A DNA stretch of 64,000 nucleotides, from NCBI GenBank assembly GCA_013178255.1, contig JABLWY010000001.1, positions 738,503 to 802,502 on the forward strand, written 5' to 3'. Positions 51,723-60,914 of the stretch are shown piece by piece (the stretch's first letter is position 1; every line of letters starts with the position of its first letter). A program made the translations under genes and the position numbers. The stretch is from Coprothermobacteraceae bacterium. Lineage in GTDB: Bacteria; Coprothermobacterota; Coprothermobacteria; Coprothermobacterales; Coprothermobacteraceae. The notes below the pieces were generated by a model. It did not search any database. It was given only the letters and a program-made list of their open reading frames with translations, and was not told where the DNA came from.

Positions 51723-52477
51723 CTCTGAGAAAGCAGGCGTCACCTAGGACACTGTCGGCATACAGGGCCGATGTCTCCGATCTGTTGAATTTCATGGCTT
51801 CGAATAAGTCTATCGACTTGGAGCTTTACAAGAACCATCTGATTAGACGGGGGCTTTCGCCCTCGACCGTAGCACGCAAGCTTTCAGCAGCGGTGTCCTT
51901 TTACAGCTTTCTGCGCCGACGCGACATCCATTTAACCGTCAAACGACCACGGATCAAATTGCCCCAAAAACTCGTTTTCGTCAAGCGGTGGGAAGAACAA
52001 GTACGAGCTCTGGACGGGATAGCGGAGCCTCAAGCCAAATTCGCCATAGCACTCATGCTTTACTGTGGGTTGCGAGCGTCTGAGGTTCTTGGGCTACGTT
52101 GGTCAGACTTCGTGGGCGATTATGTGCTCGTACGTGGCAAGGGTGGAAAACAGAGAATGCTTCCAGTCCCCGAAGAGGTCAGGGCCTTGATAAAAGAGTT
52201 GCCGGCGACGACAGGATACATTTTCGTAGATAGGAACGGCCGAAAGAGGTCACGCGTCTGGCTATGGCGAAAGGTGAGGCGCTATCTGGGGCAACATCCT
52301 CACCAGTTGCGTCATGCTTTCGCCACCGAACTAGCACAAGTTGCAGACATACGTGTAGTTCAGGAAGCTTTGGGCCATAGCGATATAAGTACTACGCAGC
52401 GGTACACCCACACGTATCAGGAAACATTGAGGAGTTTGGTCGAGAAGAAAGGATGGTTTGGGGGTGAAGAGGATTGA
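51632..52477 (+). CDS. Tyrosine recombinase of the XerC/D type
   Basis: Site-specific recombinase, probably for chromosome dimer resolution. The N-terminal core-binding domain is EEYSKWLTLRKQASPRTLSA and following. Catalytic residues are visible: Arg in YCGLRASEVLGLR, Lys in RGKGGKQR, HxxR in HPHQLRHAFATE, His in LGHSDIST, and the nucleophile Tyr in TTQRYTHTY. The only in-frame conventional start upstream of the domain is ATG 51632, deep in the nudix gene; a rarer start (for example ATT at 51674) is possible. Length up to 281 residues. Confidence 0.88.
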   Translation: MGHGHKGCQDLAGLIVKQRNELLEEYSKWLTLRKQASPRTLSAYRADVSDLLNFMASNKSIDLELYKNHLIRRGLSPSTVARKLSAAVSFYSFLRRRDIHLTVKRPRIKLPQKLVFVKRWEEQVRALDGIAEPQAKFAIALMLYCGLRASEVLGLRWSDFVGDYVLVRGKGGKQRMLPVPEEVRALIKELPATTGYIFVDRNGRKRSRVWLWRKVRRYLGQHPHQLRHAFATELAQVADIRVVQEALGHSDISTTQRYTHTYQETLRSLVEKKGWFGGEED

Positions 52478-53634
52478 CCTTTAGGCGTGTATTCCTTGTG
52501 GTGATCGACAGTTTAGGTATAGGAGCTGAACCTGACTGTGGGGACTACGGAGATGCTCCCAGTGTGAATACCGCTCTGCACGTGATTGGGGACCGGCCGG
52601 TGCCCAAATTCCTGTGGGAAAGCGGCTTGGGATACCTGTTAGGGAAAGCTGAACCTGGTGGCAAGTCCTTCGCCGCTAAGATGCAGGAAATCTCCAAGGG
52701 CAAGGATTCGACCACGGGGCACTGGGAAATAGCTGGGCTTGTGATGACAAGACCATTTCCCACATATCCAAACGGGTTTCCACCTGAACTCATCAACGAG
52801 TTTGAGGTGCGAACAGGCAGGAAAGTAATAGGAAACAAGCCGGCTTCGGGAACAGAAATCATCAAGGAGCTTGGCGAGGAACACGTAAAGAGCGGTGCCT
52901 TAATTGTGTACACGTCAGCAGACTCAGTCTTTCAGATTGCTGCTCACGAAGAGGTTGTTCCGTTGGAGGAGCTTTACGCCATATGTGAGTCGGCTAGGGC
53001 CATGCTGGTGGGAAAGCACGCAGTGGCGCGTGTCATAGCCAGGCCTTTCGCCGGCAAGCCCGGTCAATTCTACAGGACGCCGCACCGGCGAGACTTCTCA
53101 TTGGCCCCCTTGGGCCATACGGTTTTGGATGAGCTAGTTAGTCGTGGATTACCTGTGATTGCTGTGGGCAAGATTTACGACCTATTTGCTGGCAAAGGCA
53201 TAACCCACGAGCTCCACACGGAAAGCGATGAGGAGGGTCTGAGAACCATTTTGGACCTAACAGGCACTGTGGACAGCGGACTTGTGATGGCAAACTTGGT
53301 CGATTCAGACATGATATACGGCCACCGTAGGAATGTCCAGGGCTACTATGATAACTTGATGATGATCGACGCTGGGCTCAGCGAGATTTACAGCAGGCTC
53401 TCAACAGAGGACTTACTCATTATCACTGCTGATCATGGCAACGACCCTACCTTTGGGGCGCACACCGATCATACACGAGAGTACGTTCCTTTCATAGCAT
53501 TATCTCCTAGTTTCCAGACAGGGAAAGCGGTTGGTTTGCTGAACGGTTTCGTGCACGTGGCTCAGACCGTAGCGGACGGATTGTTGGGGACCTGCCCAAG
53601 AAAGTGGGGCAAGAACATACTCAAGGAGGGGTGA
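52474..53634 (+). CDS. deoB: Phosphopentomutase
   Basis: Interconverts ribose or deoxyribose 1- and 5-phosphates in nucleoside salvage. Alkaline-phosphatase-fold protein with VFLVVIDSLGIGAEPDCGDY near residues 6-25, KGKDSTTGHWEIAGL near 71-85, and the late metal site ITADHGNDPTFGAHTDHTRE near 315-334. 386 residues is normal. Start TTG overlapping the recombinase stop (TTGA). An imperfect 22-nt palindrome lies at 52586-52607. Confidence 0.95.
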   Translation: MTFRRVFLVVIDSLGIGAEPDCGDYGDAPSVNTALHVIGDRPVPKFLWESGLGYLLGKAEPGGKSFAAKMQEISKGKDSTTGHWEIAGLVMTRPFPTYPNGFPPELINEFEVRTGRKVIGNKPASGTEIIKELGEEHVKSGALIVYTSADSVFQIAAHEEVVPLEELYAICESARAMLVGKHAVARVIARPFAGKPGQFYRTPHRRDFSLAPLGHTVLDELVSRGLPVIAVGKIYDLFAGKGITHELHTESDEEGLRTILDLTGTVDSGLVMANLVDSDMIYGHRRNVQGYYDNLMMIDAGLSEIYSRLSTEDLLIITADHGNDPTFGAHTDHTREYVPFIALSPSFQTGKAVGLLNGFVHVAQTVADGLLGTCPRKWGKNILKEG

Positions 53635-53636
53635 CC

Positions 53637-54458
53637 ATGGATATCAGAGAGACAGTCAAAGAGACTGTGCTGCACTTGGAGAAACGCATAGGACGTGTAG
53701 ATGTGGCCATAATCATAGGTTCGGGGCTAGGCAATTTGGTGCAACAGATGGAGTTGGAGCACAAGGTACCTTATAGTGAAATACCTCATTTCCCAAGAAG
53801 CACTGTAAAAGGGCACGCCGGTGAAGTACTTGTGGGCCGCATTGGAGAAAACCGCGTATTGGCCTTTAACGGTAGGTTCCACTACTACGAAGGGTATAGC
53901 ATGGCAGAAGTAACTTACCCAGTAAGGGTAGCTAGATTGCTGGGCAGCAAATTGCTCATTATCACTAATGCCGCTGGTGGCCTCAATCCGAAGTTCCAGG
54001 TAGGTGACCTCATGATCATTGAAGACCACATCAACTTCATGGGTGTTAATCCCCTGATGGGACCCAACGTAGATGAGTGGGGGCCACGTTTTGTGGACCT
54101 GTATCACGTGTACAGCAAGACGCACATAGAGGCCATCAAGAAGATAGCAGCCAGAAAGGGACTTTTCCTCAGAGAAGGGGTCTACTTGGCCATCAGCGGT
54201 CCAACTTATGAGACAAATGCTGAGCTCAAGATGATGCAGATACTAGGTGCCGATGCAGTAGGTATGAGCACAGTGCCGGAGGCCATCGTGGCGGCGCACA
54301 TGGGGATGCCCGTGCTTGGAATCTCTGTCATCACTGATATGGCTTTGCCATACATAACGCAGAACGTGACGCACGAAATGGTCTTGCAGGCAGCGGAAAA
54401 GGCAAGTAGTACTCTGAGCCAACTTATCTTCGAACTGCTCGAAGAGGTGAAGGTGTGA
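53637..54458 (+). CDS. punA: Purine-nucleoside phosphorylase
   Basis: Phosphorolysis of purine nucleosides. Trimeric PNP motifs: IIGSGLGNL near residues 24-32, FPRSTVKGHAGE, FNGRFHYYEGY, ITNAAGGLN near 112-120, and SGPTYETNAE with MSTVPEAIVA near 190-220. 273 residues. ATG 53637 has AAGGAGGGGTGACC upstream. It lies in a salvage run with deoB and the pyrimidine phosphorylase. Confidence 0.95.
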   Translation: MDIRETVKETVLHLEKRIGRVDVAIIIGSGLGNLVQQMELEHKVPYSEIPHFPRSTVKGHAGEVLVGRIGENRVLAFNGRFHYYEGYSMAEVTYPVRVARLLGSKLLIITNAAGGLNPKFQVGDLMIIEDHINFMGVNPLMGPNVDEWGPRFVDLYHVYSKTHIEAIKKIAARKGLFLREGVYLAISGPTYETNAELKMMQILGADAVGMSTVPEAIVAAHMGMPVLGISVITDMALPYITQNVTHEMVLQAAEKASSTLSQLIFELLEEVKV

Positions 54459-55744
54459 TGCTACCCCAAGAGTTCATTCGAGTGAAAAGGGATGGGTTGA
54501 AACATACCCGCGAGAGCATGGTGGAGTTCTTCGGCAAGTACCTCAGTGGCGAGGTTGCCGACTACCAGGTCTCAGCTTGGCTCATGGCTGCTTTTCTCAA
54601 AGGCCTCGATGAAGAGGAGACTTACTGGCTGACTTCTTGCATCATCAACAGCGGCCAAACCGTATCCTTGGATGACATAGACGGAATCAAAGTAGACAAA
54701 CACAGCTCTGGCGGTGTGGGTGACAAGGTTTCTTTAGCCATAGTACCGCTGCTGGCGAGCGTTGGGTTAGTGGTGTCGAAGATGAGTGGTCGCGGTCTAG
54801 GGCATACAGGAGGCACCATCGACAAACTCGAGTCCGTGCCAGGTCTTAGAACGGAGGTTAGCATTGAGGAATTCAAGGAGATTCTCAAGAAAGTAGGAGC
54901 GGCAATCGTTGCTCAATCCAATGCGCTAGCGCCATTAGATAAGCAGCTGTACAGCTTGCGAGACGTGACTTCTACTGTGGAGTCATTGCCGCTCATTGCC
55001 TCCAGCATTATGTCCAAGAAGCTGGCAGTGGGCAGTGACTTGATCAGTCTCGACGTCAAGGTGGGAAACGGTGCCTTTATAAAGACACCCGAAGATGCCA
55101 AGAGGTTATCACAGATTATGGTCAGTCTAGGCAAACAAAACGGGCGCAGGGTTGTAGCGCACGTGACCGACATGAACGAACCATTGGGGTCCGCTGTAGG
55201 TAATACGCTAGAGGTCATCGAAGCAATCGAGTTTCTGAAGGGGAATGTGCAGAACAGGTTTGGACGCTTGGTCATGGAACTGTACGAACACACCATCCAC
55301 GCCCTACACTACGATGCCCCTAAAGTGGAACAACTCATCGCGACAGGTCGCCCACTGGAGAAGTTCGCGGATATGGTAGCAGCACAGGGTGGCGATCCGC
55401 GAGTCGTCGACGACTACTCAATCATGCCAATGGCACCCCATAGGGTAGATCTTTTGGCGCCAGCCACGGGATACTTGGAATATGTAGACACTACTGCAGT
55501 TGGCCTTGCTGTAGTCGAACTTGGAGGCGGTAGGAAGAGAAAGGAAGACTCTATTGACCACGGAGTTGGCATAATCCTCCACAAAGAGGGCGGCTCGAAA
55601 GTCGAAGAAGGCGAGCCCTTGGCAACGATTTACTACAGGGATGAGAACAGCTTGATGGCAGCCAAGAATAGGTTAAATGCAGCCTTTAGGGTCAGTTCCA
55701 CTCCGATTCCCGAAAGGCCGCTCATCTGGTCCGTGCTGGAATGA
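54458..55744 (+). CDS. pdp: Pyrimidine-nucleoside (thymidine) phosphorylase
   Basis: Cleaves thymidine or uridine to base and sugar 1-phosphate. The family signature SGRGLGHTGGTIDKLESVPG is near residues 107-126, preceded by KVDKHSSGGVGDKVSLA near 78-94; SIMSKKLAVGSD near 180 is a further match. 428 residues. The ATG overlaps the punA stop (GTGATG). With PNP and DeoB it feeds ribose phosphates into glycolysis. Confidence 0.94.
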   Translation: MLPQEFIRVKRDGLKHTRESMVEFFGKYLSGEVADYQVSAWLMAAFLKGLDEEETYWLTSCIINSGQTVSLDDIDGIKVDKHSSGGVGDKVSLAIVPLLASVGLVVSKMSGRGLGHTGGTIDKLESVPGLRTEVSIEEFKEILKKVGAAIVAQSNALAPLDKQLYSLRDVTSTVESLPLIASSIMSKKLAVGSDLISLDVKVGNGAFIKTPEDAKRLSQIMVSLGKQNGRRVVAHVTDMNEPLGSAVGNTLEVIEAIEFLKGNVQNRFGRLVMELYEHTIHALHYDAPKVEQLIATGRPLEKFADMVAAQGGDPRVVDDYSIMPMAPHRVDLLAPATGYLEYVDTTAVGLAVVELGGGRKRKEDSIDHGVGIILHKEGGSKVEEGEPLATIYYRDENSLMAAKNRLNAAFRVSSTPIPERPLIWSVLE

Positions 55745-55751
55745 CGACAAG

Positions 55752-57851
55752 ATGACCATAATCGTACACAAAGGCGTTGATCTTGACGCTTTTGGATCGG
55801 CATTGGCCCTAGCTGCAGCACTGCGAAGCAAAGTATTCCTGCCTGAGCCTCAGAATAAGAACGTCAGGCTGTTAAGGGAAATAGGTGCAGAGTACGAAAC
55901 CCATGATGTGGTGGAACCAGTAGTATTGTGTGATACTGAGTCTCTGCCCGCCGGCCGTTGGGAGATCATGTTTGACCATCACGGTAGCATATTCGGCTCC
56001 AACAGTGCTGCAGTCACACTTTGGCTTCGCGATTGTGGATACCTGGACAAGATCCCTGAGGAACTCAAACAACTGCTCGTGGCTGGCATTTTCGAGGACA
56101 CAGGGTTCCTACGGTATGCATCGAGCAAACCTTCTGACTTCCAGGCAATGAGCATACTGAAAGCATCGTGCAAGAACCCAACTCGGTTTGAAACCTTTGT
56201 AAGCCCACCACTGTCAGAAGCGCATTTCGAATCCATTCACAAGGTGCTCGAGCGTCAGCGTGAAATAAGCATTCTGGGGAAAAGGATACTGCTGTCCTAC
56301 ATATACGAATCAGAAATCGACGGGGAAATCTCTACTGTGGTTCAATTGCTTCAATCTCTTCAAGATGCCGACGCTTATGTACTGTTGGTGGGGCGTCGCA
56401 ATCGCATATTGGGCATATGTAGAAGCCGCGAGACTGTAGGCCTTTGGGACTTGTTAGAAAGAATGAAGCCAGCTGGTCACCGTTACGCTTTTGTGTTCCA
56501 TCAGCATGGCGAGCTCGAGCCTTTTTACGACACGCTCCCCACCATCATCAAGAACGAGTTTTTAGGGCGCATATCGGTGGCGCAGGTCGAACTGAGTAGG
56601 GCCAAGGTCTTGCCTCGACTTACAGTAGCTGAGGCTCTCGAGTACTGCGCTACTCACGGTTTGTCTGTTGCTTGCTTTGAAGAAGGGGGCTCGGCCTACT
56701 ACTTGGGTTTGCACGACTTAGAGCGCCTAAACCGTCTAGGCCTTGGTGGTGAACCTGTTTCTGCTTACTGGGAACCGCTACCGCAGTTTGCAGAGAACGA
56801 CGAGCTTCTTACAGCGTATCCCATGTTGAAGCGTCAAATCCCGCTTTTAGTGAAGAAGGAAGATGGCTTATATATTGCTACTACTGAGGAACTCGTAAGG
56901 CAGGGCATCATCGAGTTCTTTGAGAACCGTAGCGAAGTCCTCTTTGTTGGCGAAAGGCTGTACGGCGAGATGGGGCCCATTTTAGACGTCCTTGGATCGG
57001 CTGGAATCGCTGTCTATTTGATAGGCGGCGCACTGCGCGATTACTTGTTGGAAAAGAGCCCTGACGACGTCGACTTTTCCTTTGAGGGTTCCATTGAGAA
57101 GTTAGTTTCAGCTCTTGAGTCGCTTGGCCTTGAAGTGGAAATGTCTACGTCCACGTTTTCTGTAAAGACCCATTGGAAAGGAACGCGCTTGGAATTTACC
57201 CACGCCAGAAGGGATTACTACGTAAGGCCAGGCGTTTTGGGCGAAGCGTTGCCTGCTTCTATTACTGAGGATCTGGAAAGACGTGACTTCACCATCAACG
57301 CTGTGGCTTTGCAGCTCACTCCCGCTGTAAGTATCATAGACCCCTACAAGGGGCTCGATGATTTGCGCCAAAGACTCATAAGGCTTATCAAGAACTGGTC
57401 ATTGCGAGAGGATCCGTCACGAGCTCTGAGAGCGATAAAGTACAAGAACAAGTTGCATTTCACCCTGGAACGCCGTCTCGAGGACGAAATGCGTTTGGTA
57501 AGCATCGAAGGCAAACCACCGCCGCGCGTGATCATGGAGTTAAGAGGGCTCCTTAGGTCCAACCAGGCCTTTGAGAACCTAGAAGACCTAATCCAGTTCA
57601 ACCTGATGCGCTTCTTTGGTACTAGTTTCGTATTTGACCAAAGGCTTCGAGCTCTCTTAGAGTCAATTCAGCGAATGTACACGGCGGGCAACGACATGAG
57701 CCTCAAGGAACTCTCTGAGTACTTGATTGCACTGTTGTCCCTCGGCTTCCTCGATTCAAGGGAGCGAGAGCGGTTCTTGAGGATGCTTGGCGGTGCCTCG
57801 CGCACAAGAAGACTTGCAGAATCTTTAAGCAGCGGTGAATTGCGCAGCTAG
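55752..57851 (+). CDS. DHH-CBS-tRNA nucleotidyltransferase fusion (CCA- or A-adding enzyme)
   Basis: A 699-residue three-part protein. An N-terminal DHH phosphoesterase region has HKGVDLDAFGSAL and FDHHGS (DHH at 75-77). Two CBS-like repeats span about 285-385. The C-terminal class II nucleotidyltransferase has VYLIGGALRDYLL near 420 followed by DDVDFSFEG, then RRDFTINAVAL and DPSRALRAIKYKNKL. Such DHH-CBS-NTase fusions occur in Thermotoga and Aquifex, where they add A or CCA to tRNA. Since the tRNA-Leu here encodes CCA, repair is the likely role. ATG 55752 fits the family start. Confidence 0.9.
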   Translation: MTIIVHKGVDLDAFGSALALAAALRSKVFLPEPQNKNVRLLREIGAEYETHDVVEPVVLCDTESLPAGRWEIMFDHHGSIFGSNSAAVTLWLRDCGYLDKIPEELKQLLVAGIFEDTGFLRYASSKPSDFQAMSILKASCKNPTRFETFVSPPLSEAHFESIHKVLERQREISILGKRILLSYIYESEIDGEISTVVQLLQSLQDADAYVLLVGRRNRILGICRSRETVGLWDLLERMKPAGHRYAFVFHQHGELEPFYDTLPTIIKNEFLGRISVAQVELSRAKVLPRLTVAEALEYCATHGLSVACFEEGGSAYYLGLHDLERLNRLGLGGEPVSAYWEPLPQFAENDELLTAYPMLKRQIPLLVKKEDGLYIATTEELVRQGIIEFFENRSEVLFVGERLYGEMGPILDVLGSAGIAVYLIGGALRDYLLEKSPDDVDFSFEGSIEKLVSALESLGLEVEMSTSTFSVKTHWKGTRLEFTHARRDYYVRPGVLGEALPASITEDLERRDFTINAVALQLTPAVSIIDPYKGLDDLRQRLIRLIKNWSLREDPSRALRAIKYKNKLHFTLERRLEDEMRLVSIEGKPPPRVIMELRGLLRSNQAFENLEDLIQFNLMRFFGTSFVFDQRLRALLESIQRMYTAGNDMSLKELSEYLIALLSLGFLDSRERERFLRMLGGASRTRRLAESLSSGELRS

Positions 57852-57935
57852 AAAGCTCTGACTGCTCCTAGTTGTAAAATACATCTATATTGGCCTTGTT
57901 TTCCTTTTTGTAGGCTTAATTGGAGGGATTGGACT
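57852..57935 (+). promoter_or_regulatory. Gap before trpS
   Basis: This 84-nt gap is A/T-rich and contains TAAAAT and TATATT boxes but no convincing -35/-10 pair, no T-box and no terminator. GGAGGGA precedes the trpS ATG. A promoter is likely here but cannot be fixed. Confidence 0.3.
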
Positions 57936-58913
57936 ATGGACAGGGTTGTAAGCGGCATGAGACCCACGGGCGTGCCCCATCTGGGCAACCTACAAGGGGC
58001 CTTGCGCAAATGGGTGGAACTCCAGGACTCGTATGAGAGCTTCTACTTCATAGCCGACTGGCATGCTCTATTTGGCCTCGAGGAAAGAAGTCGCGAAATA
58101 AAGCAGAATACTAAGAGTGCCTTAGCTACCTTACTTGCCATTGGGTTAGATCCTGAAAAGAGTACCATTTTTGTGCAATCTCAAGTGCCTGAGCATACCA
58201 TACTTTTCACCATATTTTCAGCTATTACGCCGACTGGATGGTTGGGTAGAAATCCGACCCTCAAGGATATGGTCAGGGCGGACGAGCCTCTGCCATACGG
58301 TCTATTGGGCTATCCAGTCCTTCAGGCAGCAGACATACTGTTGTACAAAGGTACCTTGGTCCCCGTTGGAAAGGACCAGATGCCACATCTGGAAATTACT
58401 AGGGAAATCGCACGCCGATTTAACAGCATGTACGGCGTAGAGTATTTCCCTGAGCCTCAAGCGGTGCTCAATGAATCCCCCGTGCTACCGGGTATCGACG
58501 GGCGCAAGATGAGTAAGTCTTATGGAAACATAATAAGCATAGAAGACGACTTTGAAACCATCAAATCAAAGGTACGGCTTATGATAACTGATCCACAGAA
58601 GATAAGGAAGAGCGATCCAGGCCACCCAGACATCTGCACCGTTTTTCAGATGGAGAAAAGTTTTGTCAGCACTGAATACGCGGAGGACATATTTGCCAAG
58701 TGCGTCCAAGGTGCCCTGGGATGCGTAGCCCACAAGGATAGCCTAGCGAAAATCATTTGGGAGTACTTGAGTCCGATTCGAGAAAAGTACTTTTACTACA
58801 TGTCGCATCCCGAGGAACTCGTCAAAGTTGCCAATTACGGCGCCGGCAAAGCAAGGAAGATCGCTGCGCAGACCATCGAAGAGGTCTTAGACATCACGGG
58901 TGTCGTTCTATGA
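57936..58913 (+). CDS. trpS: Tryptophanyl-tRNA synthetase
   Basis: Charges tRNA-Trp. Class I motifs: the HIGH-like HLGNLQGAL near residues 12-20 after SGMRPTG, GKDQMPHLEITREIARRFN near 145-163, and the KMSKS loop GRKMSKSYGN near 190. 325 residues is standard. Its stop overlaps the cmk-plsC ATG (ATGA). Confidence 0.96.
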   Translation: MDRVVSGMRPTGVPHLGNLQGALRKWVELQDSYESFYFIADWHALFGLEERSREIKQNTKSALATLLAIGLDPEKSTIFVQSQVPEHTILFTIFSAITPTGWLGRNPTLKDMVRADEPLPYGLLGYPVLQAADILLYKGTLVPVGKDQMPHLEITREIARRFNSMYGVEYFPEPQAVLNESPVLPGIDGRKMSKSYGNIISIEDDFETIKSKVRLMITDPQKIRKSDPGHPDICTVFQMEKSFVSTEYAEDIFAKCVQGALGCVAHKDSLAKIIWEYLSPIREKYFYYMSHPEELVKVANYGAGKARKIAAQTIEEVLDITGVVL

Positions 58914-60079
58914 TAATTGCCATTGATGGTCTAGCTGGTTCTGGCAAGACCTCTGCGGGTAGACTCTTGGCTAACCGTATTGGCTTTAGATTCATTAGTT
59001 CCGGCCTCCTTTACAGGTTTAAAGCTCTTAAACCCGAACTCGACCTCGTTGAAGAGGTCAAACAGGGGCGTCTACGCATAGAGAACGGTGTCATGTGGTC
59101 TAACAGCGATGTCACCGCTGATCTCATGGCAGAAGGTGTAGGCGAAAAGGCATCCCAAATTGCCCTTTCTGTGGAGGTCAGGGAACAAGTAAATGCAGCC
59201 CTTCGGTTTGTTACCGAGGGCGGCAATTATGTCGTAGAAGGCAGAGATATCGGATCAGTGGTGTTCCCAAAAGCTGCCGTCAAGTTCTTCCTTACAGCCG
59301 ACCCACATGTGCGGGCTATGCGCAGAGAGAACCAGGTGGGCAGCGGTGTTGCCATTGCTGACAGGGACCGCCGCGATACTAGCAGGCCCGTAGCTCCGGC
59401 CCGGCCGGCGGCCGACGCCACAATAGTCGACAATACGAACCTCTCGCTCGAACAAACGGTAGACGCATTGGTCAAGCATATTCCACGAGAGCGCCCTGAT
59501 CTGCAGCGTTTCCTGGCCGCTGTTATCGGCCCGGCCATAAAGAGTTTCTTCAGGGTAACTGTGACAAACAAGCCTCCCTTAGAGTACGGCAGATGGCTTT
59601 TGACACCTAACCACACCAGTGGTTGGGATGCATTCTGCTTAGCAGCTACGTTGACGCGCCCCACCCATTTTGTAGCCAAGTCAGAACTTAAGAGCTCTTT
59701 GGGACCATTGCTCGGCTTGCTGGATGTGATGACCATCGTGAGGGGTACGCCCGACATAACCGCTATCAAGAAGGTTGCCCGCCTGTTGGGGAGCGAGAAG
59801 CTTGTGGTCATATACCCTGAAGGTCACCGATACCGTGATGGAAACATGGGACCTTTCAAATCTGGTGCCTTCTACTTTCTCAGAAAACGTATGGCACCCG
59901 TGGTTCCTGTTGCCATAAGGGGGCTCGAGAAGATTAGTTTCGCTGACATTGTTCCTCGCCGCCGTGTTCGCATCAAATTTCTGGATCCCATATTCCCCAT
60001 CGACGTCGTTGGCCTCACAGAAGAAGAAATCGCTGAGTTGGTCAGAGCAAGAGTATTGGCCGCCTATGAAAGCTTGTAA
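58910..60079 (+). CDS. Cytidylate kinase fused to 1-acylglycerol-3-phosphate acyltransferase
   Basis: A 389-residue two-domain protein. Residues 1-190 are cytidylate kinase: P-loop DGLAGSGKTSAG near 6-17, SSGLLYR (family DTGAMYR), GRDIGSVVFPKA near 112-123, and a shortened lid with RDTSRPVAPARPAAD. Residues 200-389 are a PlsC-type acyltransferase: catalytic NHTSGWD near 234-240 and YPEGHRYRDG (family PEGTR). The first makes CDP, the second phosphatidic acid. In Clostridia cmk, plsC and ispH are separate neighbours, so this is a fusion of that pair. ATG 58910 overlaps the trpS stop. Confidence 0.9.
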   Translation: MIIAIDGLAGSGKTSAGRLLANRIGFRFISSGLLYRFKALKPELDLVEEVKQGRLRIENGVMWSNSDVTADLMAEGVGEKASQIALSVEVREQVNAALRFVTEGGNYVVEGRDIGSVVFPKAAVKFFLTADPHVRAMRRENQVGSGVAIADRDRRDTSRPVAPARPAADATIVDNTNLSLEQTVDALVKHIPRERPDLQRFLAAVIGPAIKSFFRVTVTNKPPLEYGRWLLTPNHTSGWDAFCLAATLTRPTHFVAKSELKSSLGPLLGLLDVMTIVRGTPDITAIKKVARLLGSEKLVVIYPEGHRYRDGNMGPFKSGAFYFLRKRMAPVVPVAIRGLEKISFADIVPRRRVRIKFLDPIFPIDVVGLTEEEIAELVRARVLAAYESL

Positions 60080-60914
60080 TCCCCAGGTCCACCTCGCTTT
60101 TCCACAGGGGCCTTGCCTGGGAGTCAAGAGAAGTATTGAAATAGCACGGAGGCTGCTAGCCAAAGGTGTCATCGTCTACGCTCTGCATCCACTGGTTCAC
60201 AACGAAATAGTCATGAGCGAACTTACCGCCTTGGGGTTGGTGCTCCAAGAAGACGTGGAACAAATTCCACAGGGCGCTACCGTGTTGCTGTCGGCCCACG
60301 GCACGCCCCAGCCCATCGTTGAAAAGCTCAGAGCTAAGGGGTGCCAAGTAGTCGACGCTGTTTGCCCTTTGGTGCTTTACGTACATAAAGTGGCATTGCG
60401 AGCGACAGCTGAAGGTGGAAAGGTCAACGTGGTCGGCGACCCTCAACACATCGAGATTCAAGGGCTTCTGTCCAGGTTACCTGAAGGGAGCTACCTGCTA
60501 GCAGGCCCCAGGGGCGAGCGGGCTGATCCTAGGTACCCTCTGGTGTTCCAGAGTACAACCGATCCTGAGGTCCTGAAGGAACTTCAAGGCATGGGTTTCC
60601 AAACCCTAGACACCATTTGCTTCGCCACCAAAGGAAGGCAAGGAGCCCTTCGGCAACTGTTGGACCGCTGTGACGCCGTAGTAGTACTAGGTTCTCAAAC
60701 GAGCGCCAATAGTCGCCACCTACTGGAGAAAGTCGTACAGGCCGGCAAACACGGGCTGCTTACGTTGAATCCAGGGGAAGCAGTAGACTTCGCGGTTAAG
60801 TTCAAAGTGGTGGGTCTTATTGCGGGCGCGTCGACCCCGCTAGCGCTTGTCTTCAGCACCTATGAGAGAATTATGAGAGCGTATGAAGAGATTTGTGATC
60901 ATAGGAGCTCCTAA
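60066..60914 (+). CDS. ispH: 4-hydroxy-3-methylbut-2-enyl diphosphate reductase
   Basis: Last MEP enzyme; makes IPP and DMAPP using a [4Fe-4S] cluster. Cluster cysteines are Cys17 in GPCLGVKRSI, one in VVDAVCPLV, and one in LDTICFATKGRQ; also HPLVHNE, SAHGTP and LGSQTSANSRHLLE. 282 residues is normal. It overlaps the acyltransferase by 14 nt and der by 32 nt. The ribosomal S1 domain sometimes fused to IspH in Clostridia is absent. Confidence 0.93.
   Translation: MKACNPQVHLAFPQGPCLGVKRSIEIARRLLAKGVIVYALHPLVHNEIVMSELTALGLVLQEDVEQIPQGATVLLSAHGTPQPIVEKLRAKGCQVVDAVCPLVLYVHKVALRATAEGGKVNVVGDPQHIEIQGLLSRLPEGSYLLAGPRGERADPRYPLVFQSTTDPEVLKELQGMGFQTLDTICFATKGRQGALRQLLDRCDAVVVLGSQTSANSRHLLEKVVQAGKHGLLTLNPGEAVDFAVKFKVVGLIAGASTPLALVFSTYERIMRAYEEICDHRSS

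Noticed and set aside
57852-57935. Possible T-box riboswitch before trpS
   Set aside because: The gap is too short and lacks the conserved antiterminator sequence and a terminator.
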